Shown here: positions 42,707 to 52,518 of the stretch, in pieces
How positions within the stretch are numbered: position 1 is the stretch's first letter
How the letters are laid out: every line of letters begins with the position of its first letter
Made by a program: the position numbers and the translations under genes
NCBI RefSeq assembly: GCF_009711345.1
Contig: NZ_SMMA01000066.1
Location: forward strand, 308,574-372,573
Direction: 5' to 3'
Length of the DNA: 64,000 bases
Source of the DNA: Pseudovibrio flavus
Lineage (GTDB): Bacteria > Pseudomonadota > Alphaproteobacteria > Rhizobiales > Stappiaceae
Notes under the pieces: generated by a model
Seen by the model: only the letters and a program-made list of their open reading frames with translations
What the model was told of the DNA's origin: nothing
Database searches by the model: none

Positions 42707-43747
42707 TTATTTCCAGTTCGCTAGGTAAATGCCGGCCCAGACCAGTACGAGTAGGGCGGGGAATAGCCATCTGCATACGCGGTCGATGCGCTGAGCAAGT
42801 TGTGCTTTGCCGTTCACCACAAGTGCTGAGGTAATTGTAGCCTCCACCAAAGCGCAAAATACCAGAGCCGTTGAGCCGAGGATCAAAATATCCATTGTGG
42901 TCATGTAGCTTACTTTAGGCAGCAACGTTGATAGGGCGAACTGAAAGGCAATCAACGTCAGCATTGCAGTGGCCGTCAGGCCGATCTGCGGGCCGAACCG
43001 CTCAGGGTTGATCCAGAAGACCACAAAGGACATCAGCACGATAAGGGTGAGGGGAAATAGCAGCTTCACCACGTAAAAGGTGCTGTGGCGGCTTGCGTAG
43101 ATATCAACGTGCAGCATGGAATAGTTGGTGTTTAGTTCCGGCACATAAACATCTTCCACGTTGAAGGTCACATCTTTGATGGTCCAGTCGGGAATATTAA
43201 GCCGCTCCGCAAGGCCGGAAATATTACGTTCTACACTGAGCTGAACCTTATCTGCCGGATGCTCGAAGGTTGCGATACGAATGCGGATGACGTGTTCATC
43301 AAAAGGGAATTTGCGAAGATTGTGGTAGGTGGCCACAGGGCCGTAAAAGCGTTGTCCGTAGGTGAGGGTACCGTCTTTTTCGATGCTTACCTGATCTGAG
43401 TTAAACCTGCTTCTGGCGCGTTTCAGTTCGTTGGAATTCAAAACATCGCTTACAGGAAACCAGACCTCGTTTCTCTGCAGCTTGCAGCCCTTGAGATGCG
43501 CAAGGCGTGGGTCCTTCCACTTTTTTCCGGCAATGAGATCCAAATCGATGGTTTGCGTCACGTCGTCAATTGCAAGTACGTCAGCAACCAAAATACCGAT
43601 CGTCATTTGCGTTGGAGGGCCATCTGGGTCGGGCCTGATGTCGGAAAGGTAGTCATCTGGGACGGCGCAGCGCTCAGAAGCGGCGGCAGGCCCAGCCAGC
43701 CATAGGCACGCCAGAGCACACAGCGCCAATACCCTTGTTAGTGGCAC
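42707..43747 (-). CDS. Prokaryotic pentameric ligand-gated ion channel (Cys-loop receptor family)
   Basis: 346 residues. Signal peptide (1-24), beta-sandwich extracellular domain (about 28-220) with the FPFD turn of the Cys-loop region (KFPFDEHVIRI, without the bridging cysteines, as in other bacterial members), then four membrane helices: M1 about 224-246, M2 253-276 (GLTATAMLTLIAFQFALSTLLPK), M3 285-310, M4 327-345. The YMTTMD turn after M2 matches GLIC/ELIC-type proteins. The ligand is unknown (protons for GLIC, amines for ELIC). It would sit in the inner membrane with the sensor in the periplasm. Confidence 0.92.
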   Translation of the reverse strand: MPLTRVLALCALACLWLAGPAAASERCAVPDDYLSDIRPDPDGPPTQMTIGILVADVLAIDDVTQTIDLDLIAGKKWKDPRLAHLKGCKLQRNEVWFPVSDVLNSNELKRARSRFNSDQVSIEKDGTLTYGQRFYGPVATYHNLRKFPFDEHVIRIRIATFEHPADKVQLSVERNISGLAERLNIPDWTIKDVTFNVEDVYVPELNTNYSMLHVDIYASRHSTFYVVKLLFPLTLIVLMSFVVFWINPERFGPQIGLTATAMLTLIAFQFALSTLLPKVSYMTTMDILILGSTALVFCALVEATITSALVVNGKAQLAQRIDRVCRWLFPALLVLVWAGIYLANWK

Positions 43748-43903
43748 GGGGGTTCTCCCTTTTTGTCTGGCCGCATCCCTTTCAACCTCTGCTCAGGTGT
43801 TCTTCGTTGTTCATTTGAGCAAAGGTTTGTCTTTGGGCGTTTATCCTCCTAAAGCGCCGCTGGTCCGTCAAGACCGGCTTTGCGAACCTCGTTAAGGCCG
43901 ACA

Positions 43904-44419
43904 CTAACGGCAGAAGCGCGTCTTGCCGGAATAAGCGGTATAGGTGCCTGTTCTCGGGTTGAAACTGCGGTACTTGGCTGAACAGTAGCGATACCACTCT
44001 GGCGACCATGGCCTTAGCCCGCCGCGATAAACTGGCGGTGGTGGCGGAGGAGCGTAGTATCGCGGTGCCGGATAGAGTGGACCGCCAAAGCCGAAGCCGA
44101 TGCCGCCAAAGGAAAGACCACCGCCCCAGCCACCACCCCAACCATAGTAAGGGCGATAAAACGGCCTGTAGAGGGGCCTGTAGCGCGGACGGTAGTATCT
44201 GCGAGGGTAATAACGGTGCGGGCGATAATGATGCCTGTGGCCGCGATAGTAACGTCTGTCGCGCACGTCGATAAGGCCAGCAAGAAGAGCCGAACTCACA
44301 GGGGTGGTGAAATGGGACTTATCGGGCACAGGTAGAGGCATAGCGCTCGCCTCAGGGCCGCTCCATAGCAGCGCGGCACCGCCAAGTGCGGCAATAGCAA
44401 TAATAGGCGTAAGCTTCAT
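43904..44419 (-). CDS. BA14K-family protein
   Basis: 171 residues from MKLTPIIAIAALGG (44419; GGAGG seven bases upstream). N-terminal signal or anchor helix (about 3-22), a strongly basic Tyr/Arg/His-rich middle (RGHRHHYRPHRYYPRRYY), a Gly/Trp stretch (GWGGGWGGGLSFGG), a Pro run, and a C-terminal domain ending WYRYCSAKYRSFNPRTGTY...CR, which is the BA14K signature known from Brucella. Envelope-located; function unclear (Brucella BA14K has lectin-like and immunoreactive properties). Confidence 0.85.
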   Translation of the reverse strand: MKLTPIIAIAALGGAALLWSGPEASAMPLPVPDKSHFTTPVSSALLAGLIDVRDRRYYRGHRHHYRPHRYYPRRYYRPRYRPLYRPFYRPYYGWGGGWGGGLSFGGIGFGFGGPLYPAPRYYAPPPPPPVYRGGLRPWSPEWYRYCSAKYRSFNPRTGTYTAYSGKTRFCR

Positions 44420-44642
44420 CGGGGCCTCCAGCCCCCACCTCAAATTCAGGTGCAGCAGCTCTATTATACCTAATTGTCTCGCAAATGCCTGTCAAAATTG
44501 ACAGGTTTGTAAATCTTGCAATAAATCCATCCAAGCTCTAGCGCATTTTATTAGTATAAATCGCCATTATTTCTTCAAAGGTATTATCACAGATCTACTG
44601 TTTCTCCGTCCTTGGAGCGTAAAGTGCATTAAGGAGGATACT

Positions 44643-44972
44643 ATGAAATCTCTTAGACTTGCGGCAATGGTTGTTGCCCTTGCATTTCCATTTACCGGTT
44701 CAGTTTTAGCGAAGGAAGCTATCTGCTTTACCAGTGATGATGGCCGGTACCCTTGTAACTTCACTCCGCTATTCAAAGATGGCAGCTTTGAAATCTCTGC
44801 AGCCACTAAGCCAACCTACCGGCTGATAATGCAGGAGAAAAACGTTGCGAACGGTTATGGCGACTTTGGAACAGGCCGCCGTATCTTTCTTCCTGGCGAA
44901 TACATTCGCTCTTCTGCAGACAGTGCATGCTGGGAAAACACCGAGACCAACACCAAGATTTGCGCTTGGTGA
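44643..44972 (+). CDS. Small secreted protein of unknown function (109 aa)
   Basis: ATG 44643 with AAGGAGG eight bases before. A clear signal peptide (MKSLRLAAMVVALAFPFTGSVLAKE, cut after VLA). The mature part (about 86 residues) has four cysteines (ICFTSDDGRYPC, SACWENTETNTKIC) that could form two disulfides around a beta-rich core. No family recognised. It stands alone before a terminator shared with the giant gene on the other strand. Expression looks normal; function cannot be given. Confidence 0.75.
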   Translation: MKSLRLAAMVVALAFPFTGSVLAKEAICFTSDDGRYPCNFTPLFKDGSFEISAATKPTYRLIMQEKNVANGYGDFGTGRRIFLPGEYIRSSADSACWENTETNTKICAW

Positions 44973-45016
44973 TTTGTGACCATGAACGGTGCGTGGCCCA
45001 CCCTGAAAACGAGCAA

Positions 45017-45047
45017 TAAAAAACCCCGCTAAAGAGCGGGGCTTTTT
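45017..45047. terminator. Bidirectional terminator
   Basis: AAAAACCCCGCT, loop AAAG, AGCGGGGCTTTTT between convergent genes. Confidence 0.9.
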
Positions 45048-45066
45048 GTTTTGAGTGTCAGAAGCC

Positions 45067-48000
45067 TTATTCGAAGCGGCCACTTGCGTGTGCAAGCATG
45101 GTGTAAACCTTGCCGGTATCGGAGGTTAGGTAGGTTTGACCGAGGTTCGGATCGCTACCGTTTCTGGATACCTGAGAAAGCAGCTGCTCGAAGTCCTGAA
45201 TGTAACGCTCTACTGCGGAGCGGAATTCAGGGTCGCGCTTGTACTTCTGACGGATCTCGTCGAAGGTCTGCTGTCCCTGCAGGGTGTAGAGGCGACGGGT
45301 AAAGACGTCACGCTCACCGCGCTTGTAACGCTCCCACAGTTCAATGAAGGTCTCGTGGTCTACAGCGCGGGCAATGTCCATGCTGAGAGAGTTGAGAGAC
45401 TCTACCATGTGCTGCGGGGTGCGGCTGCTTGCTGCCATGGAAGGACGCGGAGCGGAACGCTCTTCGTTACCAGTGGAAGCGCGCTTCAAGAGATCGCTTA
45501 CCCAGCCTTTGCCACCGTTTGCGCCGCCGCGGGCCGCATCAGCTTCACCGCGTGGTGCTGCAGCTGGTGTGTAGCGGCTTGGGCGTTCGCTGCTGCCCAG
45601 AGACGACAGGCTAGGGGCCTGAGGTGCTGCCGGACGGCTGGCGTAGGTTGAAGCCGGAGCAGGCGCTGCTGCTGGTGCCGCCATTTCCGGCATTGGCTGT
45701 GCAAGGGTGCCTTGCGCCATTGGTGCGGAAACGTCGAAGTTAGCAGACTGCTTGGAAACGATCTTGGATAGTTCGCCAAGTGCCTTAACCTGCTCGTTGA
45801 TGACCTTGCGCAGTGCTGCGGAAGACTGCTCTGCCTCTTCTGGCAGGGCATGTAGACCTGCTGCCAGTTCGGAGCGGGTTGCTTCCAGCTCGCGGTGTAC
45901 ATCGCGTGCCACGTCGCGCATGCGGGTAGTTGCTTCTGTAAAGCGCTCGGAAGCCTCGGTCACGGTGCGCTGCATTTCGCTCATGATGTCGTCCTGAGCC
46001 ATACGAACCGCATCGCGTGCCTTCTGGCCTTCCATGCCAGCGGTCATGCGCATGTTCTCGAACTGCTCTGTAACAGACTTGGTTGCTGCTTCTGCTGCCG
46101 CTTTGAGCATTGCAGAAACTTCGCGTGCCTTGTCGTCTGCCACTTCCAGCGTATCGCCCAGGGTGACGGTGTACGTGGACATGAGCTGTTCGATACCCTC
46201 GGTCTTCTTGATGAGGGTGTCGGCCACCATCTCGATTGCCATGCGGCGATCGTGCAGGCGGGTGTCGACGGTGTTGTTGGTCTCTTCCAGATGCTGGATC
46301 GCTTCTGCAAGGTGACGGTTCTGGGTTTCCATACGGCTGGTGATGTTAGCTGCATCGGCCAGCACGTTGCTGGTTGTGCCGCGCAGAGCATCCACCTGAG
46401 ACTCGATTGCCTGACCAGCTGCCGCGGTTTCGGAAACTGCGCGGTCGATGGTGCTGCGGAACTCGCCAGCGCGGGCTGCAAGGTTGGTTTCCACCTCGTT
46501 GAGGTTGTCGCCAGCGGTTGCCAGAATATCGCGCAGAGAGCCGTTGGATGTGTTGAGGCGCATAAGGATGTCGGAGATGTCTTTCTCCAGACGTTCCTTT
46601 GTACCGTTGAGAACGGATGCTGCCAGACGGCTGCGGTCCTCAATGGTGTTGCCGATGCTGTCGATGGTGTGAGCAAGGTTGGTGCTTGCATCATGACCTT
46701 GACGGGTGAACACCTCTGCCGCTTCCTGACCCTTATTGGTGATGGTGTCGAGGAGGGCGGTCAGTTCGGTGCTCATGCGGCTGCGGCTGTCTTCCAGACG
46801 GGTCGCAGCGCTGTCGGAACGTTCGTCAATGGCGTGAACGATGCGGTCACCGGCCTCAACGAGGGCGCGGGTTGCATCCAGACCATTGCGGGCGAAGGTG
46901 TCAGCCAGATCACGGCCCTTGACGGTAACAGCCTCAAGAATTGCGCTCTGCACTTCGTTGACGCGGCTGGTGAGGTCGTGGGCACGCATTTCGATCGCGT
47001 TGATAAGCTCTGTACCGTCCTTGCCGATGATGGTGGACAGTTCGGCAGAGCGTGCGCCGAATGCTTCGTTGAGGTTGTCTGCCTTCTGCAGAAGCTCGTC
47101 GGCCACTGCTGCACCGCGTGCGGAGAGCATGCCTGCTGCTTCTTCGATAACAGCGGAGACGCGATCGCGTACTTCGTCGGTTTCGCCAGCAAGCAGGTTG
47201 CGGACGTTTTCGACGGATTCTGCAAGAACCGCTTTCGCACGGTCGCTTTCTGCGGAAAGCTTGCCGGAGATTTCGGCAACAGTGCGGTTGAGGTCGTCGC
47301 GTACCTTGTCGCTTTCGCCGGTAAGCTGACCGGACATTTCAGCAAGGGAAGCAGCGTACAGCGCACGAGCGTTCTCGCTTTCAACTGCAAGCGTACGTGC
47401 TGCCTGAGCAACGGTGTTGAGAACGATTTCGCGAACACCTTCGGTTTCTTCGGTCAGGCTGCCGCGCAGAAGGTCGAGGGACTCGGTAACAGACTTGGCT
47501 GCTGCCGCACCTTCGCCCTGCAGGCTTTCGCGTGCTTCGGAAACGGAGAGGGTAACGATTTCGTGCAGGCGTTCGCCTTCCTTGGAGAGAGTGCCTGCCA
47601 GCTGAGCCATGCCCTCTGTAACAGTCTCTTCGGTGCGAATACGCTCGTCTGCAAGGCGGGAAGCTGCCTGACCCACCACATCCACGATCATCTCGCGAAT
47701 ACGGGAGCTTTCGTTGCCAAGTGTCTTTGTCGCGTCGGACATTGCACCGGCAAGTGCTTCGGTAGCCTTTTCACCTTCACCAGCAAGCTTGGTGGAGATT
47801 GCTTCCAGACGGTCGTTGAGGATGTTCTCCAGTGCCACTGCGCGGGTATCGAGGGTTTCTGCCACTTCGAATACCTTGGAGCCGAGAGAGACGTTGATCT
47901 CTGCCACGCGCTCTGCAAGGGCGTCTGTGAGTTCCTTGGACTGGCGAACCAGAACGTTGCCTGCTTCTTCCAGACGACCATCGAGTGCATCGGACATCTC

Positions 48001-51000
48001 GCTCTGACCCTCGTGGAACGCCTTGGCGATCTCGCGGGTACGGGCAACGAGTGTCTCGGAGATCTGGCGTGCGCGGGCGTCGAGTGCATGGTCGATGCGC
48101 TCGGTGCCAACGGACATGGATGTTGCCAGATGTTCTGCACGGTCGGTGATGACGGTTGCTGCTGCTTCCACTTTCTCGCCAACAGTCTGGTCGAAGGTGG
48201 ATAGGGAGTTTGCAATCGTCTTTTCAATGGTCTCACTGCGCTCGACAAGAATGTCGCCGATCTTCTCTGCACGCTGAGTAAGGTTTGCACCCACTTCTTC
48301 CACGCGCTCGGACAGGTTGACGGCGATAATGTCGGTGCGGTCCTCGAGGATCTTGGAGATGGACTGGGACTTTTCTTCCAGCGTGTTGGCCAGAAGGTCG
48401 GTGCCAGCTTCCACTGCTGTCGCAAGAGCTTGTGTACGGGACTCGATGGTACCGGTGAGGGCAGTTGCGCGATCGTCGAAGGAGTGTTCGAAAGTCGCTG
48501 TGCGCTCGGACAGGGTGCTGTCCAGATGCTCGATGCGGCTGTCGAAGGATGTGGTGATCTTCTGGCTGCGGTTGTCGAGAGCCTGAACCAGTTCTGCGCC
48601 GTGCTCGGTCACAACCTGTTCCAGTTCTACGAGGCGGCTTGCCAGACCATCGTTGAGGGCGCGGCCACGTACGTCCAGCGTTTCTGCAAGGCGCTCGCCG
48701 ACTTCTGCGAAGTCTTCGGTGATGCGCTCGCCGCGTGCGCCGATGAGGTGCGCCAGTGCGGTGCCGGTTTCGCCCAGCTTTTCAGCCAGTTCCTGCGTAC
48801 GTTCGCCAAGTGCGCCGGTAACTTCAACGCTTGCCGTTTCAATTGCAACGCGGAACTCGTTGGTCTGGTTGTCGATGAGGCCAACAACTTCCTGACCACG
48901 GGTTGCCAGAGCTTCATCAAGGGCTGCACCACCAACGGTGATGGAGTGATGGATCTGACCGGATACGGTCTCGAGGCGATCTGCCAGTGTGCCGCCGCCA
49001 ACGGTGATGGTTTCACCAAGGGTGGAAGCGGTCTGGTCGATGCGGGATGTGATTTCCGCGCCGCGCTCAGCAATGTCGGAGACGATGCTGTCGCCGGTGC
49101 CGCGCAGGGTTTCGGAAACCTCTGCTGTACGGGAGGCGAGGGTCTCGACGAAGCTTTCTGCCTGCTGGCCGATTGCATCGTTGATTTCCAGACCGCGGTT
49201 GGAAATGGTGTCTGCTGCAAATTCGCCGGTCTGGCGAAGTGCCTGATCCAGATAAGTAACGCGCTCGTCCACGGTGCCGATGAGTTCATCGGTGCGTGCG
49301 GAGATGGTGTCGATCAAGCGACTGCTGGTAGAAGACAGGTTGTCGTTGATCTGAGCGCCGTGGCTGAGGATCTCGTCGGAAAGCTTAACGCTTGCGCTAC
49401 CGAAGTGCTCGGTAACACCTGCGATGGTGCTTTCAAGCGTTTCATGCAGCTGGGCGTTCGCACCGGAGAACTCTTCGATAACACGGGAAGAAGTTTCGCC
49501 GAGGGTCTGTACCAGTGCTTCGCTGGAACCGGTGAGCTGCGAGATCACGCGGCCAGAGGTGCCTTCCAGTACTTCCACAACGTTGCCGCTTGCACCTTCG
49601 AGCTGGGAAACAACACGGCCTGCTGTGCTGTCGAGGCTCTGGGTGAGGGCTTCGCTTGCGCCGGAAATGTCGCCAACAACCTGCTCTGCCTTGCCTTCCA
49701 GAGACTGGGAGAGCTGCTGGCTGGCATCTGCGATTTCTGCAACGAGCTGGCCTTTTTGGCCTTCCAGTGTGTCGGAAAGCAGGGAGCTTGCGCCGGAGAT
49801 TTCTGCAACAAGCTGACCGGTCTGTCCTTCCAGAGTTTCGGCAAGCTGTGCGCTCGCGCCGGAAATCTGGCCGTACATGTGCTCGGTGTGGCCTTCCAGT
49901 GTCTGGGAAAGCTGCGTGCTTGCGCCAGAGATCTGGGTGACCATGAAGTCGGTCTTGTCTTCCAGAGTATGGGTAAGGCCGGAACTTGCCTGAGAGAGTT
50001 CGCCGACAACTGCGCCGGTTTTCTCTTCCAGAGTTTCAGAAAGCTGGGTGCTTGCGCCTGCAAGCAGGGAAACCATGCGCTCTGCGGTACCGTCGAGGGT
50101 CTGTGCAAGCAAAGTGCCTGCGCCGTCGAGGTCTGCCAGCATCGCGCCGGTTTTTGCGTCCATGGTCTGGGAGATGTAGCCGGCTGCGTTGCCCAGCTCG
50201 TCCACCAGACGCTCGGTGTTGCCGTTGATTGCTTCCGATACCTGACCAGATGCATGGCCAACTTCCAGAACCAGACGGTTCGCGGTGGAATCCAGCGTTT
50301 CGGAAAGGGTGCCGGTAACGCTGCCCAGTTCGGAAACGAGGGTGCCGGTGCTTTCGGAAAGTGTTTCGGAAAGCAGGCTGGTTGCGCCGCCCAGCTCGCT
50401 GACCATGCGGTCCACGGAGCCGTTGAGGGTGTCGCTGATCTGCTCGTTTGCGTCGGAAACGCTCTGGGAAATGGTGTTCACACCAGAGGTCAGCGTCGTG
50501 TTCAGCTGGATGTTTGCCTTGCTGATCTCGTCGGTGACGGAGCTGGTGGTGTTTACGAGGGTCTCGGTCAGTTCGCTGCTGGTTGTTGCAACAGACTCGG
50601 TAAACTCGCTGAGGCCCTGTGTGAGGGTGCCGGAGAGAGCATCGTTTGCCGCGTTCATCTGCTCGGAAACGGTCACGACAGTGTCGGTGATGGTTTCGCG
50701 CAGAGCAACGTTGGATGCATCGACAGTCTGGGTGAAGATGTCGAGGCTGTCGTTGACGGTTGCGTTCAGCTGGGTGTTTGCCGCGTTGAACTGGGCGGTA
50801 ACTTCCAGCGTGCTGCTGCTGATGGTCTGTGCAACCTGCGAACCGGTTGCGTTTACGCTTTCGGTAAACTGGGCAAGGTTGGTGGTGAGCGTGTCGTTCA
50901 GCTGCAGGTGTGCTGCGTTGAACTGCTCTGTTACGCCGGAGGTTGCGGAAACGATCGTGTCGGTCAGCTGGGCGCTTGCGCCTGCAAACTGCTCGGTAAC

Positions 51001-52518
51001 CGTTGCTGCAGTGCCTTCGATGGTGTCTTTCAGGTCCATACCCTGCTGGATGAGCGAGGTGTTCATTGCAGAGGTCTGTTCTGCAATTGTGCGGGTCAGC
51101 TCTTCACCAGCGGTGGCAAGGGTCTCGTTAAGAACGTTACCGCGGTCATGCAGCAGTTCGCCAATCTCGTTTGCACGGGAGCCAAGACCGTCGATGATCT
51201 CTTCGCCGATACCGGAGAGGGTAGAGCCGATTGCCTCGGAGCGCTCGGACAGTGCGCTGATGAGGGTGTCGGAAGTCTCTGCCAAACGGGAGTTGAGTTC
51301 GTCACCGCGCAGGGTGAGGCCATCAACGAATTTGTCAGCGGTTTTAGCAAACTCCTCGTTGATCTCGGTACCGCGGCTTTCAAGGCGCTCAGCCATGTCG
51401 CGGCCGGAGACGCTGAGGGTATCAACGAGTTCGTTACCTGTGGAGGTGAGGCGGTCCACATAATCATCACCGCGCACGGTGAGGGAGGAAACGAGGGAGC
51501 TACCGGCTTCGGTAAAGTTCTCGGTGGCGGAGTTGATCCGGTCTTCCACCTTGTCGGACATTTTCTCGATAACAGAATCGACCGCGCTGGTGAGGCGCTC
51601 GCGGGCACGGTCTACAGAATTGGCGAAATTCTCTGAAGTCGAAGAAAGCTGGGAAGCGAGGTTTTCGTGGGTACCGGAAATGGTTTCACGAACAAGTTCA
51701 GCGTTTGCCTGAATGGCTTCACGCTGGCTGACGAGTTCCTCAACGAGGCGGCGGATTTTCAGCTCGTTGTCATTATAGGAGTTTTCGAGAGACGATACTT
51801 CTTTATGGATGAGCACTTCCAGCTCGCTGGCGCGGGCAATTGCACGCTCGATACCATCACCCATAGCCGCGACTTCGCGGCGGATGGCCTGACCAACGCT
51901 GAGAATGCTCTCTTTAGCAACTTCCTCCGGCTCGGCCAGACGAAGAGCAACCTGTGTCATGGAGTGGGCGACGTTGCGCATTTCCTGCGCGCGCCAGAAC
52001 ATCAACGCCATAACCCAGAAGAAAACGATAGGGACCAGGATGCCGATAAGAGACAGCATCATGGATGGCTGTTCAGCCATTGCAGAGAAGGAGAAGCCTT
52101 CAGTGAATTCCGGTGCAAAGGCATTCCATGCCAATGCGGAGCCGATGCTTGCCCAGACGACGGACAGGGCAAAAGCGAACCAGAATGGAGCGGTAGACGG
52201 TTTACGCTGAAGCGCAAACATAAGCGAGCCGATGCTCTGACGATCATCGTTGCTGGCTGCCGGAGGGCGGCCTCCACGGCCACGACGGCGCTTGGCAATG
52301 CTTGCCTCTTCCTTCTTCTCAAGCTCGGACATGGTTTTTTCCAGCTTGCTTGGATTTTTGGAAGGTTCTGCCTGCGCTTTTTCGCCAGTTTTAGCTGTTG
52401 CTTCCGTTTCGAAAATGGAATCAACGTCGTTTGGCCCGCCAAAGTCTTTGGCTAGAGCTTCTTCGACTGCTGACAGTGCCACTTCCGATGGAGCTTTCGC
52501 CTTCGGGGGGTTCGCCAT
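45067..52518 (-). CDS. Giant membrane-anchored 22-residue-repeat protein (2483 aa)
   Basis: Start MANPPKAKAPSEV at 52518 (GAGGC eight bases upstream) is preferred over an in-frame start 14 codons earlier. Layout: charged cytoplasmic head (1-108, with basic KRRRGRGGR), two membrane helices (about 111-134 and 153-175), a helical neck, then from about 352 to about 1957 some 70 unbroken 22-residue units. A further helical part, a Pro/Ala linker, and a conserved C-terminal domain follow (WERYKRGERDVFTRRLYTL, YLTSDTGKVYTMLAHASGRFE). Large proteins of this type occur in Hyphomicrobiales as hypothetical or kinesin-like, without motor domain. The likely role is a long cytoplasmic or periplasmic filament tied to the membrane. 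Confidence 0.9.
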   Translation of the reverse strand: MANPPKAKAPSEVALSAVEEALAKDFGGPNDVDSIFETEATAKTGEKAQAEPSKNPSKLEKTMSELEKKEEASIAKRRRGRGGRPPAASNDDRQSIGSLMFALQRKPSTAPFWFAFALSVVWASIGSALAWNAFAPEFTEGFSFSAMAEQPSMMLSLIGILVPIVFFWVMALMFWRAQEMRNVAHSMTQVALRLAEPEEVAKESILSVGQAIRREVAAMGDGIERAIARASELEVLIHKEVSSLENSYNDNELKIRRLVEELVSQREAIQANAELVRETISGTHENLASQLSSTSENFANSVDRARERLTSAVDSVIEKMSDKVEDRINSATENFTEAGSSLVSSLTVRGDDYVDRLTSTGNELVDTLSVSGRDMAERLESRGTEINEEFAKTADKFVDGLTLRGDELNSRLAETSDTLISALSERSEAIGSTLSGIGEEIIDGLGSRANEIGELLHDRGNVLNETLATAGEELTRTIAEQTSAMNTSLIQQGMDLKDTIEGTAATVTEQFAGASAQLTDTIVSATSGVTEQFNAAHLQLNDTLTTNLAQFTESVNATGSQVAQTISSSTLEVTAQFNAANTQLNATVNDSLDIFTQTVDASNVALRETITDTVVTVSEQMNAANDALSGTLTQGLSEFTESVATTSSELTETLVNTTSSVTDEISKANIQLNTTLTSGVNTISQSVSDANEQISDTLNGSVDRMVSELGGATSLLSETLSESTGTLVSELGSVTGTLSETLDSTANRLVLEVGHASGQVSEAINGNTERLVDELGNAAGYISQTMDAKTGAMLADLDGAGTLLAQTLDGTAERMVSLLAGASTQLSETLEEKTGAVVGELSQASSGLTHTLEDKTDFMVTQISGASTQLSQTLEGHTEHMYGQISGASAQLAETLEGQTGQLVAEISGASSLLSDTLEGQKGQLVAEIADASQQLSQSLEGKAEQVVGDISGASEALTQSLDSTAGRVVSQLEGASGNVVEVLEGTSGRVISQLTGSSEALVQTLGETSSRVIEEFSGANAQLHETLESTIAGVTEHFGSASVKLSDEILSHGAQINDNLSSTSSRLIDTISARTDELIGTVDERVTYLDQALRQTGEFAADTISNRGLEINDAIGQQAESFVETLASRTAEVSETLRGTGDSIVSDIAERGAEITSRIDQTASTLGETITVGGGTLADRLETVSGQIHHSITVGGAALDEALATRGQEVVGLIDNQTNEFRVAIETASVEVTGALGERTQELAEKLGETGTALAHLIGARGERITEDFAEVGERLAETLDVRGRALNDGLASRLVELEQVVTEHGAELVQALDNRSQKITTSFDSRIEHLDSTLSERTATFEHSFDDRATALTGTIESRTQALATAVEAGTDLLANTLEEKSQSISKILEDRTDIIAVNLSERVEEVGANLTQRAEKIGDILVERSETIEKTIANSLSTFDQTVGEKVEAAATVITDRAEHLATSMSVGTERIDHALDARARQISETLVARTREIAKAFHEGQSEMSDALDGRLEEAGNVLVRQSKELTDALAERVAEINVSLGSKVFEVAETLDTRAVALENILNDRLEAISTKLAGEGEKATEALAGAMSDATKTLGNESSRIREMIVDVVGQAASRLADERIRTEETVTEGMAQLAGTLSKEGERLHEIVTLSVSEARESLQGEGAAAAKSVTESLDLLRGSLTEETEGVREIVLNTVAQAARTLAVESENARALYAASLAEMSGQLTGESDKVRDDLNRTVAEISGKLSAESDRAKAVLAESVENVRNLLAGETDEVRDRVSAVIEEAAGMLSARGAAVADELLQKADNLNEAFGARSAELSTIIGKDGTELINAIEMRAHDLTSRVNEVQSAILEAVTVKGRDLADTFARNGLDATRALVEAGDRIVHAIDERSDSAATRLEDSRSRMSTELTALLDTITNKGQEAAEVFTRQGHDASTNLAHTIDSIGNTIEDRSRLAASVLNGTKERLEKDISDILMRLNTSNGSLRDILATAGDNLNEVETNLAARAGEFRSTIDRAVSETAAAGQAIESQVDALRGTTSNVLADAANITSRMETQNRHLAEAIQHLEETNNTVDTRLHDRRMAIEMVADTLIKKTEGIEQLMSTYTVTLGDTLEVADDKAREVSAMLKAAAEAATKSVTEQFENMRMTAGMEGQKARDAVRMAQDDIMSEMQRTVTEASERFTEATTRMRDVARDVHRELEATRSELAAGLHALPEEAEQSSAALRKVINEQVKALGELSKIVSKQSANFDVSAPMAQGTLAQPMPEMAAPAAAPAPASTYASRPAAPQAPSLSSLGSSERPSRYTPAAAPRGEADAARGGANGGKGWVSDLLKRASTGNEERSAPRPSMAASSRTPQHMVESLNSLSMDIARAVDHETFIELWERYKRGERDVFTRRLYTLQGQQTFDEIRQKYKRDPEFRSAVERYIQDFEQLLSQVSRNGSDPNLGQTYLTSDTGKVYTMLAHASGRFE
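46648..51465 (-). repeat. Tandem 66-bp (22-codon) degenerate repeat array inside the giant gene
   Basis: The translation breaks into 22-residue units with no insertion or deletion that I can find over about 70 copies, for example HMYGQISGASAQLAETLEG, QLVAEISGASSLLSDTLEG and QVVGDISGASEALTQSLDS. Hydrophobic residues recur at fixed places. Twenty-two is two hendecads, which suits a right-handed coiled coil or an amphipathic helix of the apolipoprotein type. Confidence 0.85.

Noticed and set aside
46648-51465. CRISPR or DNA satellite array
   Set aside because: The 66-base periodicity is degenerate and protein-coding; there are no near-identical repeats or variable spacers.
45895-51636. Very long open frames on the plus strand opposite the giant gene (769 and 1068 codons)
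   Set aside because: They are shadows of the biased, repetitive codons of the minus-strand gene. Their translations are Cys/Gly/Val-rich with no domain and no ribosome sites, and the repeat phase belongs to the minus-strand protein.
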